A stretch of DNA of 41,450 nucleotides from Branchiostoma floridae (lineage: Eukaryota; Chordata; Leptocardii; Amphioxiformes; Branchiostomatidae): NCBI RefSeq assembly GCF_000003815.2, contig NC_049995.1:6512895-6554344 (forward strand), read 5' to 3'. Below, piece by piece: positions 18,104 to 28,900 of this stretch (position 1 is its first letter; every line of letters begins with the position of its first letter). A program made the translations under genes and the position numbers. The notes below the pieces were generated by a model. It worked only from the letters and a program-made list of their open reading frames with translations, was not told where the DNA came from and ran no database searches.

Positions 18104-18735
18104 AGACCGGCATCAACTTTGACAAAAGAAAGCTTGGTAGAAAACATGCATATGGCATGAAACAAGGGTTACAAAGTTCTTAAGGTTCTTTTGTTTAACC
18201 GATTGAAATCATTTCGAGCGAGAATGTCATCCTTAAAATCAAGTCAGCGCGGCCCTAGTGTGGTTAGCTAAATGTGACAGCATGGTTATGGCTTTATGTA
18301 TATATTCATTATGTGTGAAAAGTGCATGTGTTAATAATGATTACTATATTTCAATGTTAAAACATGCTTTTAAATCAACAAACTATCGCATCACCATTGT
18401 TTACTTGGTTATTCCTCATTCATTTAGTTCTTTAAAAGAATTTCAATTCAGAAAACGTAATAATAAGTATTTGGAAACGTTTTGGTGGCGCATTATTGGT
18501 GTCTTCTATTGACAAAAAGAGAGTCTTATCTTATCAATTCACCAGTAGGAAATTGGATAAATGTGGTTTTAGCGAAAAAATGAGATAAAGGGGTTATGTG
18601 AAATCAATTCAGTTGCAAGAGATTAATATAAACTGGTGAAATAATGTGATACTATTGTGACAACTGTCATCACATGTAAAAGAAGTTGTCACTGTTTTTC
18701 GACTGAAAAAATAAACTTGAATTAAATGTGCTAAA
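18104..18735 (+). other. Gene 1 3' UTR with AATAAA at 18710-18715
   Basis: AT-rich sequence after the stop codon with a canonical AATAAA at 18710-18715, about 610 bases after the stop. No other coding sequence is seen. Cleavage is expected 10-30 bases after the signal. Confidence 0.6.
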
Positions 18736-19215
18736 TAGTCCTTGCCTGATAAAGGTATTAATTTAACAACTGTGACAGATTATTTCTGCAAGATAATTTT
18801 AACGATTGTGATGCTGTACAGTTATGTGTTTAAGTCATTCTTTTAAAAGTTGTAGATGCTATACAAGGTTTTGTGTATACTGTGTGTGCTTACCATTTTA
18901 ACATATGATAATATGTCATTTCACGTATCAAGCTATAGTACTTAACTACTGTTAATTAATCAAAGACGTGATAAAATCCATAACTACTATACATTGTAAA
19001 ATATCAAGGCAATGCTTTAACAATTTGTAGAAGAGCTATATGATGCGAGATTGTGAGCATGCTGTTGCATGTGTGTGGTTACCATGTTATATGATATATC
19101 CTTTTACGTATTGAGCTATGGTACATTACTACTGTTAATCAATTTTTATGATGGAACCCATACCTGACTAGGGTACAGAACAACTGTCACAGACCACTTC
19201 ACTGCAGGACTTTGT
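18736..19215. repeat. Diverged tandem/dispersed repeat downstream of gene 1
   Basis: Segments around 18858-18980 and 19046-19165 are diverged direct copies about 190 bases apart (CACGTATCAAGCTATAGTAC versus TACGTATTGAGCTATGGTAC). Segments near 18744 and 19163 (CAACTGTGACAGATTA versus CAACTGTCACAGACCA) also match. Related pieces (CATAGTCAAA...ACAGTATCGAATATT) recur near 20835 and 21280. No coding potential. Confidence 0.5.
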
Positions 19216-19282
19216 CCAAGCTCAAAATAACTGGATGTTGGAGACCATAAAAATATTCATGAGCGAGGCTTTTGACAGATTC

Positions 19283-19357
19283 AGTGTGTCAATAGCCAAA
19301 ACAGGCTATTGACACACTCAGTCAGTGTGTCAATAGCCCAAAACAGGCTATTGGCAC
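19283..19357. repeat. Two adjacent perfect/near-perfect hairpins
   Basis: Arms AGTGTGTCAATAGCC and its complement (19283-19297 and 19304-19317 onwards) with loop AAAACA form a 15-bp perfect stem. A second copy follows at 19324-19357, with one G-T wobble in the arm. The unit is a direct repeat of about 41 bases. Confidence 0.75.
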
Positions 19358-19509
19358 AGAAACATTGTTCTTTCTGAGAAACATTGTTCTTTTATCAGTG
19401 TGTTCTTACAATACTGGCACACACAGTGTGTCAATATTCATGGCGAATATTCATATTTGCAAGGGTTTAAGTCAAACCAATTGTCTGCCTAATAGCTAAT
19501 TCTGAATGA

Positions 19510-20470
19510 TCAATGAATATTTGTTTATTAAAATTTTCCCCACACAAGTGGAAGGGGCGGGGGAACAGGTGGTGACACCTTTGCTGGCCCTCGCCCCGAC
19601 ATAAAAATACAATAGATAACGCAGATAAGATTGATACAAAACGACATTAACAATCGATCAGACTAACGAGCCCTTACGTCCTGGCAGGAGGCGCACTTAC
19701 ATGCAGTAGACCAGGTACAGAGGTTATCGGTTACAAAGTGGCTTCTGAATCTCTCAACAGTAGATTTCACAAGTAGCTGTTTGAAAGACAATAGGTCGGA
19801 CTGGTGCGACGACACAGCTCCTATGCTGCGAACTGTGACATCAAGCTTGTTCCATTAGGTAACTAACCGTGGTACGTATGACATAGCAAATGTAGATGTT
19901 TTACAGCGACATGGCATCAGCATGAACGACCGACTACTCCTTGTTGGTCTGGCAGAAAATGATACATAGTTAGACAGGTCCAGATCATTCATGTTGGCTA
20001 GGGACTTAACAAATAGCATGATATCAGCGATCTCTCTCCTGTATGAGAGAGGTAACATGTTGAGACACAGTAATCTATCTCTATAGTCAAGATCACCGGC
20101 ATTTACATTGTCATTGGCACGCAGAATGAACTTAGTCACCCGTCTCTGCACGCCTTCCAACAGACACATGAGATTACGTGACAGTGGAGACCACACAGGG
20201 CAACAATATTCAAGTACTGATCTAACAAGTGAAACATACAGTGCCTTGCGCACCTCCAGGCTGGAATCGAAGCCTACTGTGCGTATGATAAATCCTATCA
20301 TAGAATTGGCTTTCTTTACAATGTTCACAATATGGCTGTTCCACAACAGGTCAGACTGGGCAAGAACTCCCAGGTCATTCATACTACTGACTGTGGACAG
20401 TGCAATGTCAGACATATGGTATGTAAATGTTATTGGGCTCTTGGAGCGAGTCAAACGAAGACTTAACTAA
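19510..20470 (-). pseudogene. 5'-truncated LINE (CR1/L2/jockey-type) reverse transcriptase C-terminus
   Basis: The minus-strand frame from about 20466 to 19858 reads as the C-terminal third of a non-LTR retrotransposon reverse transcriptase: MNDLGVLAQSDLLWNSHI, VRSVLEYCCPVWSP, LEGVQRRVTKFIL and LSYRREIADIMLF. The catalytic YxDD region is missing because the copy is 5' truncated. An in-frame TAA at 19857-19855 is followed by about 60 further open codons in the same frame, ending in CKCASCQDVRAR, so the copy also carries a nonsense mutation. The 3' tail has GGGGCGAGGGCC and an AATAAA near 19530. It lies between the two convergent genes and is dead. Confidence 0.85.
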
Positions 20471-21692
20471 CAATAACAAAACAAAACAGGAACACTAAAT
20501 TACTGTAAACCCTAACTACTTTGATGGCATAAGTTGTTGGCTTTAAGGCCTGAGGATGCTGATGGATTGTAATCTCAGACATGACAACTCTCCAAAACAT
20601 GGCCTCCACCCATCGTGACCCTTGACCCCATCACACAGGTAATACTTGAAGGTCACCTCTAAATGAGTCTAAATTAGTCAAATTATTTGATCCATATTTG
20701 CTTGTATGTTATCATAGAATATTTGAAAAATAATTGTCATGTTGCAAAATTAAAACTTCGTGAGCTATACAATCAAGTTCCATTGGGTAAAATCCTGCAT
20801 AGTCCTTAAAATGGATTTCGACGATTCTACTATACCATAGTCAAATGTACAGTATCGAATATTTAGGAATATTTAGGTAATGCTTTACGAACTTGCAGAG
20901 GAGTTGGTAAATATAAACGTCATACAGGCAAAATCGTTCGGCAGCATAGTATAATTCGTCATCTGTAAATCATTCTATTTAATGTGATAAATATAATATC
21001 TGTTTCATGCTCAGTATCAATGATACATAAGCCAATATGCACGTTATTTATTACATAGTACTTATCAGGCTGATGCATGCAACAAAAAATTAAATAAAAT
21101 CTTGTAAAAGAATGACTTGAGTTGTTTGTCATTGCTGAACATCTTTAGTTATTGCTTATTCTTTTGCATATTCATCAGGTACCTAAAACCCTTTTCGGTC
21201 CCTACGTAATGCATGTAACTTCTTAACTTTTTGAAAGTAAATTTATCATAGGTTACAAATATCAGCAGGCCACATACCATAGTCAAACATACAGTATCGA
21301 ATATTCAGGCAATGTTGAATTGCAAGAATTTGTAGACGAGTATATCTAAGTTTTTGAAAGTAGTTTGAACGTTTTGAAAGAAAATAAAATATAGGTTTTA
21401 TATACCAGTAAGCCACCACGCACTATGTTTTGTCATGCATTGTTCATAGGAGCACACCCTAATTCTTTAAAACGAGTGTTTTGTTTTTTAAAGTGCTGGA
21501 GACATCAGTCTTCCTAACAACCGACACCTGGTAAATGAAATGGCTAAACGTCTCCTTAAATTCACGGCATCTATTCCTGATTTAGAGACTTCGAAGTAGA
21601 ATTTCTTTTGAAGAAATGGCGCGAGGTTTAACATTATACTTTTTAGTCTAAGTTTGGGTAAACATACTCTCGCCCTTTGCTCTATAACTTTC
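20471..21692. other. Intergenic/3' UTR region of gene 2
   Basis: AT-rich, without convincing exons. It is probably partly the gene 2 3' UTR; an AATAAA on the minus strand at 21052-21047 is a possible poly(A) signal, with weak support. Diverged repeats (CAGTATCGAATATT) occur near 20851 and 21291. Confidence 0.4.
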
Positions 21693-22988
21693 TCAAAGTC
21701 TGGTATATTTTTCACGCGTCTTTTGACGAGAACCCTCGCTCTCAGAACTGGTAGAACCACTGGGCTCTGCAGGAGGTAGGACTGTCGTAAGAAGCTCTGG
21801 TTCAATCATGATGACACTGTCTTCTGACGACGGGTCATCAGACAAGCTGACACTGTCTTCTGATGAACGGTCATCAGACATGACTGATTCGTCAGATCGT
21901 TTTTCCTCCTTCTGTAAAGGTACTAGAGGTGTAAAGCCGTCAGTTGTGGAGTCCCCAGCAGTGTCAGTGGCGTCCGACCGCGGAGAGATTCCCGATTCAT
22001 CCGAGCTGCTTCCCTCATCCGTAGCGGCTAGGAAGTCGGTTCCAGATGGTGATGACGATGATGATGATGATGGTGGTGGTTTTGGAGCTAAAGGTATGAA
22101 ACCGTCACTCATTGAGATGGGAGGAGATTCTTCTGCCAGTTCTTTACGGTCCTGATTGGATCCTTCATCTTGATTGACGGCACTGTTGGTCGTGTGATGG
22201 TCTGACTCAGACTGGTCGTCCAAGACAGCGTCCGACCCTGGCGACATGTCTGATTCATTTGACTCGTTTTCCTTCGTTGGTGGTACTATTGGTTTAAAGC
22301 CGTCACTAGATGAGCTGTACGGGTATGAGCCAATCCCTTGTCCACTGTCCTGACTCGCACCTACCTCCTCGTTACTGGCGGTGTGGGGAGAACTTGTACC
22401 CGTCTCCGTGTCGTGATGACCGACTTGCCAAGCAAACCAACCTTGTTCGTCTTCGAACCCCGTTGGCATGTTTGGGGGAACCTGAGGGGTGACAGTCCAC
22501 CCAAACAAGCTAGACCGCCGCGATGAAGCAGACCCGCTGGTGTATGTGCGGAAGGGTTTGTAGGCTACAGATGTGGGCAGCCTCGTCCACCCAAAGAGGC
22601 TTGAGTTGTCGGAGGAACCTTTGCCGGACTCCGTATTGGTATGCGCGCCATCTGACGACTTTTTAGCTCCCTCGGTAGGCGTTTCCTGACTGTTGGATGG
22701 TGACGTGGACCATATGGCCCACTTGTGACCGGCTCCACTGGCTGAGGAAGACGGTTCAATCGTCCAATTCAACCACCCTTCTTTTGTCACTGTTGGCTCC
22801 ATGTTTTTACGTGAAGTGTCCAAACTCTCAAGGGTTTCCAGAGATGTTACACTTGAAGACAGGGAGCTTCCTTCGCTTTGAAGAGCCATAAAGCCTGTCA
22901 GACGGGACTGGTCAGTTGCAACGGACATGTTGTCGTCGTCCTCTATTAAAGAGGTGATGTCACAGACTATGTTCCTCGGAAATCGGAA
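21693..22988 (-). CDS. Cytoplasmic tail exon 3 and stop codon
   Basis: The terminal coding exon of 1296 nt (431 residues plus stop TGA). It starts [20 protein letters not shown]; the internal Met at 22928 is not the start. The tail is low-complexity and Ser/Asp/Glu-rich. It has five short Trp motifs: [38 protein letters not shown] and QGWFAWQVG. Later it has three copies of a DGFxPxxP element ([24 protein letters not shown]), each followed by an acidic ES[DG/VM]xS stretch. A poly-Ser run is encoded near 22048-22074. No known domain. Probable docking or phosphorylation scaffold; function not known. Confidence 0.88.
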   Translation of the reverse strand, partial: FRFPRNIVCDITSLIEDDDNMSVATDQSRLTGFMALQSEGSSLSSSVTSLETLESLDTSRKNMEPTVTKEGWLNWTIEPSSSASGAGHKWAIWSTSPSNSQETPTEGAKKSSDGAHTNTESGKGSSDNSSLFGWTRLPTSVAYKPFRTYTSGSASSRRSSLFGWTVTPQVPPNMPTGFEDEQGWFAWQVGHHDTETGTSSPHTASNEEVGASQDSGQGIGSYPYSSSSDGFKPIVPPTKENESNESDMSPGSDAVLDDQSESDHHTTNSAVNQDEGSNQDRKELAEESPPISMSDGFIPLAPKPPPSSSSSSSPSGTDFLAATDEGSSSDESGISPRSDATDTAGDSTTDGFTPLVPLQKEEKRSDESVMSDDRSSEDSVSLSDDPSSEDSVIMIEPELLTTVLPPAEPSGSTSSESEGSRQKTREKYTRL

Positions 22989-25900
22989 CTATAGGAAAAG
23001 TGAAAAAGACAAAAATAGATACTAGTATTTATTAAGCATTTTCAACTGTTTTCCTGAACATTCTTCCTTGTTTATTGCTGCCGCATCGCAACCTCCAATC
23101 AAATATACTGTTCGGATTATCGATTTACTCGTGCTTTGGTTGCTTTTTATTCGTCTTTCAGTAAAAACGTGTGTCAGAAGGTTAACGCATCAAAGAAACG
23201 CGTATAAAGCACCGAGCCACACCCTAACTCTGAATGAAGAATAGCCCGACGAAACTCGTTTCAAACGGAGCTGTCTTGGATTAATTTTGGCAGATTTCTG
23301 GTGCCAAATGAAAGATAGAATCAAAGCTGGCCATGGAAGGAATACAGCCGGCCAAGGGGAGTCAGTCGGGAACCGGGACTCCCTTTGGTCAACTGTCTCC
23401 TTCCATGGCTGGAAAAGAGTACAGTTGGGCATTGAAGGAGTACAGTTGACCAAAGGGAGTCCCCTTGGCCGGCTTTACTCCTTCCGTAGCCAGCTTTGAT
23501 ACTATCTTTGATATGGCACCAGTAAATATACCTGGATCTTAATATTGGAATAGATCTCATGAGCTCACTTCTGCATCTCCTCCGAAGATCTTCATGTAGT
23601 CGTCCCACTCGGCGACCCAGTTGCTGCCGTCAGTCCGCGTGGAGACCGTGGAGACGCTGGAGCTGCGCCGAGAGCTCACCGAGCCCTTCGACAACATGTC
23701 GTACCTTTCCGGGGGAGACATGATACTTTGGTCACTAAGCAATAGGTTCAAGAAGATACGCCATGCCGAAACGCACATCTTGTATTCATTTGTAAGTACA
23801 GGCTGCACGAGATACATGATAGACACACACTGACATATTGACCATTATAGTAAAATCCTAATTGATATCAGTCCTACAGCTTCAACTATGACTTATCAGT
23901 CCTTGCGACTATTGCAATATGAGCAATCATATACTAGCATTTACAAACAAAATGCCCTGCCATGCCTAGTCCAAGACCTCTGTAGACTATAATAATCTAA
24001 AGACCTCTGTAGACTACCCGTACCTGCGGCCTGGAAAGTACCGTCTGACGTCCAGGTCCACGTACGGGAAGGCCTCCACGTAGGTGCCGAGCCCGTGGCG
24101 CCTCCGGAGCGTGACCCATCCGGCACCCTGCATCGGAACGTTCGGGAAACTCGCCTTGAACTTCGGACGGGCCATGTTCCACCACATGTGGGTGTGGGAC
24201 CGGTTTCCCCTAGGAAAAGGTAGAAAACAGTTATTAATACGATACTGTTGATGATAGTAATGACAAAAACAACAGAAACTGATATCAATTTCGGTTATAC
24301 AAACTATGGTCTAATTTTTTTAAATATTTGTTATACTTTGTTAGCTTTGTTTTGCTATGAAACAAATTTGGTTTAGTCTGATTTTGTGTACATAACGTTT
24401 ATTTATGATGCATGAATTTTGTGTTAATTAGATTCAACCATTATATCCTAAATTCACCTATGCTTGATTTCATTGTTTGGCTTGATATTTTCCTTATAAG
24501 TTCATTATGTATTTCTTTGTAAAACGTAATTTTATTTATTTAATTTACGTTGATATATCAATTAGTTGCGTAGCCAACACGTGAGCTGTCATGTTCGAAG
24601 TTTGAATAATACAACTGTGATTCGTCTATCTATTTTATTCATATCGACTTATCCTTAACCATTCATACAGCTGAGTGTGTTCAGTTCAGTTCAGTGTGTT
24701 AGTTTAAACATAAACAGAGATTCTATATTCATTTTCATTTAGTCACTGTAAGCAGTGCTAAAGAAAGTTGTATCTTGTTCCGCCTAGCAAAAATGTTCAT
24801 TACGTCTTTCAAGTCGTGAAATATAAACTACGTAATCTCGTACCTGTAGAGTTTTGCCGCTTCCTCGATCTTCTTACCCCTCAGGACGCAAGCCGCTACC
24901 AGAAGGAGAGGTGTCACTACAATTAAGATGGCGATCACGATGCCAGCCGTTGTTTCTATAGAATAAAACATTATTGGTTAATGCAGTGTAATTTTATTGA
25001 GCATTGATAGGCGAAACAAGAATCATACATGTATCAATTTTTGTGTTTTACACAAGCTATGAAATATTTGCAAAATAGTACTCGCTATGATAGCCATGAC
25101 ATTCGGGTACTTGAGTAACTATTTCAGTAACGCTGGATACATTAATAACGTTGGATGTAAATGTACATTTATATACATATATATACATAATTGATAATCA
25201 ATACATACGAACAGAGACTGAATTGTGACAGTAGTTTGATAAGCAGGGGTTTTCAGATTAATTATTTTATCGCCAGGCTAGGAATTGATCAATTATATAC
25301 CTGACAGTAGGTACTCGCAGCGACTTCCACCCCGGCCCAACGTGCAACTAGAAAAGAAGAAAATCAGTGGTGAATCCTCTTTGCTACTTACCACATTATA
25401 ATAGATAATATCAAAGCTACAGGTAATTGTTAGTCACCAATTCAAGTCGTGCAGTAGATTGCTCGGAAAAAAAATATGTCACTCAATTGTACCGTCGTCA
25501 TTTCCCAAGATGAGATTACGACTGCTAGAAAACGGGTAGCAAGATAACAGTATGTTTTTATGGTAGAAAACCTGTGCATATTGACAATTTTATCAACATT
25601 TNNNNNNNNNNNNNNNNNNNNNNNNNNNNNNNNNNNNNNNNNNNNNNNNNNNNNNNNNNNNNNNNNNNNNNNNNNNNNNNNNNNNNNNNNNNNNNNNNNN
25701 NNNNNNNNNNNNNNNNNNNNNNNNNNNNNNNNNNNNNNNNNNNNNNNNNNNNNNNNNNNNNNNNNNNNNNNNNNNNNNNNNNNNNNNNNNNNNNNNNNNN
25801 NNNNNNNNNNNNNNNNNNNNNNNNNNNNNNNNNNNNNNNNNNNNNNNNNNNNNNNNNNNNNNNNNNNNNNNNNNNNNNNNNNNNNNNNNNNNNNNNNNNN

Positions 25901-28900
25901 NNNNNNNNNNNNNNNNNNNNNNNNNNNNNNNNNNNNNNNNNNNNNNNNNNNNNNNNNNNNNNNNNNNNNNNNNNNNNNNNNNNNNNNNNNNNNNNNNNNN
26001 NNNNNNNNNNNNNNNNNNNNNNNNNNNNNNNNNNNNNNNNNNNNNNNNTTCCCCCCCCTTGAATTTTTAAAAATTTTTTTTTTGCAAAAAATATTCCCAA
26101 AGGGCAATGGAAATAGGCTAAATTCATTCATTTAGAGGGTTTTTGAGGAAAAAATACCGGGTAGTTAAAAATTTTAAGGGAAAATAAGTTTGTTTTTTTT
26201 GATTGGGCCATAGGGTCCGCCATTTTGGATTTTGGGGGGAGGGGGTTTTAAAATTGGCATAATTTTGGGATATATAATTTTGAAAGATTTGGTAAATAAT
26301 TTAAGATTTTTTTTTTGTAACAAAATGGGGGTAATTTTTAAAATAAATGGGAAAAATACATTGTTGGAACCAAAAATAGGGTTTTTTGGAAAAACTGCCT
26401 GTAAGAAAAGGGTTGCCATGGCAACCGGAAAAAATGGAAAATTTGTCAAATTTTGTAAATTTGTTGCCAAAAATTTTTTGGGAAAATTCCCCAAATTTGG
26501 GGGTTTTAGCTTAAGGGGTTTGGGGGTTTTAGGACATGGAAGTTAGGGGGGGCCTAAAAAGGCCCCCCCCCCCCCCCCCGGTCTGAATAGGTTTTTAATA
26601 AAACTGGCGAATAGAATATTTCTAACATTATTTCTCAATGAAATTCCACTCGGCTTAACCACCGAATGGGGACGCTAAATGACGTCATAATCACTTGAGC
26701 GGTTATACCAGCACGTCACCGGAACGTGCTGCGCCTGCGCAAAAAGTATAGACATGCTAAACCTTGCTAAACCCCCGGTTTACTAAAGGGCCGCATTTAA
26801 GAAAGTACGTGCGTATATAAGGGAAAAATCCCGTGTACGTTTTACATGAAACCATGTCTCTAACATATACTGTGCAACAAGCGGGATTTCAATGCAACGT
26901 TGACCAAACCAAGCCCCAAACCACCAGGGTTCGCGCAGGCGCAGTACGTTCCGGTGACGTGCTTCACTATAGTAATAACATCATATACGATCATTTGCGA
27001 GACTTTGACGCAAGATTACGTCACAGACATGTGAGCGAAAGATTACGTCATGGTCACAGACATGTACCACCGTATATGAGTACTGTAATTCATTCTGTCT
27101 TGTCTTGTCGGTACCAAACTTTCAAGGTCTTAGAAAATTTAACTTTTTCTCGTAACTAAATGTTCAGAGTGACAGGAGGAGTGATTAGAAAAGTCAGCGA
27201 TTTATTTGTTATCAGTAATGATAAGTTCAAGTTACGGTCGTCACCGTCAAAACCGTGAACATAAAGAGTACATTGAAAATAGGAATTACAGCACAGTACC
27301 AGTAACAATATTCAGGTTCCCGATGCTGAGAGCACGGACATTGACCATGGCCTGTTGGATGTCCTGAGTCGACATGAGAGTTTTGGTCGCCAGTGTTAAG
27401 TTGGCCACGACGCTCCCATTGCTGAAAGTCGACAGGATGAAACTCAGGAAGTTGTCTCTAACCGTGAAGTTTTGGTGACCGGTGAAGTGACCGCTTAACT
27501 GCAAAAGAAAGACATTTGAAACTTTGTCAATAAACTAGAAGGCTCTTTTGTCCCGTGATAGATTTAACGACTGAATATTGTGAACAATATTGTATTACTA
27601 AAGCTGTAGATGGTTGTCCTTAAGCTCTGACAAAAAGTACTCGATGAATCCTAGGATTGATATTTATTTTCGGTGATTTCATGCATAATTTTTTAGCAGG
27701 ATTTGACGGAGAAACGGAGAGCAAATGCAGACGCAGAAAGATTTCAGAAACGTTACAGTTGGCTATCCATGTGTGACATACTCTAATACACGAGAGCGAG
27801 AATAAATGGATTTGTTGTCATTTGAAGTATGTATGACAAGGAGCGAAAGGGCTAGTTAGGATAAATCTGTTCTCCGACTGATCTCTTTTGCTTATCTATT
27901 CACAGCTAGGATATCAAGATAATGAAGATTTCGCGAGCGTCACTGACGAAAAACACCGGATGGCTGTCCGAAACGTCTGACCGTTTCCAAAATCATATCT
28001 AGTTGCTTGAGTAACTGTTTTTTTGGCGTAACGAAAAGGGTAAACCCACAGCTGCTTCTACATCTCCTTTCAACTTGACGAACGCCGTAGACGTACAGTC
28101 TCCCAGCACCTCCGTGTACTCCAGGTCAGCCAGAGTCACTTCCACAACCACGCCGGGTTCATCTGGGGAAAAGAGAAGACTTCTATTTAGTTCGTCTCAA
28201 TTGAACTACTGTCTAAAAAGGTCTCACCATCTTCAGTCACCAGTTGCTTTTATTCCTTCAACTTGCGACGGTCAAAAATCAACTGTAGCAAAATACATGG
28301 CATATAAAGATTCACACTTTCTCCGGGATATTTCAAACAATGTAGGTCCTTCAGTAAAAACACACAGGGTATAACATCTATTATCATAATACCGGTACGT
28401 TTACGACGATTTCTCTAGCCATACTGATTTGACAAATTGTCAACGCATCATATTCTCCAGTTACATGTTGCTGTTATAGGTTACCCTTGCCACTTCTTCT
28501 GTGTAACTTTTCTGCCACTCTTGTCCTGCTAAAAGCGTAATATTGTAATTGTAACACGCCGCGGAATTACACGGCGAACGGGCGCGTGGTTGGGAGGGGG
28601 TAAAAAATACCGGTAGGAAGAAACACGGCACAATTAACTGCCGCTATGTACATTTATACATCCTCTGATGTTCCTTCCTTTTCTGTCAGTAAATGCATAA
28701 AACATAAACCTGCATGAGCATACAAAATGTCATGAGAAAACGGACGTATACTGTCAAGAATTTTCATTTAACTTCTGTCCGTCACAACCGCTATGACGTA
28801 ACACTTCACTGCTAGCGTAGATATAAAAATGGCGGGAAAATGGCTACGTACGTTCAATTTTGCCCATTCAGTCGTAGATCCGGGCTATTATGCAACGGTT

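Noticed and set aside
20108-20470. Plus-strand frame of 120 codons
   Set aside because: Antisense of the LINE reverse transcriptase remnant.
21808-22155. Plus-strand open frame rich in Ser and Asp
   Set aside because: Antisense shadow of the gene 2 terminal tail exon, whose splice phase and continuation are well supported.
22925-22928. Met at 22928 as start of an independent intracellular gene
   Set aside because: The frame is open upstream to a good acceptor at 22990-22989 and joins tail exon 2 in phase 0.
24024-24288. Frame starting [20 protein letters not shown] as a membrane protein
   Set aside because: The hydrophobic start is intron sequence read past the acceptor at 24211-24210, and the downstream frame does not join the neighbouring exons.
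26833-27159. Plus-strand open frame of 108 codons
   Set aside because: Lies in the inverted-repeat element and its flank, with no homology, no splice support and repeat-derived composition.
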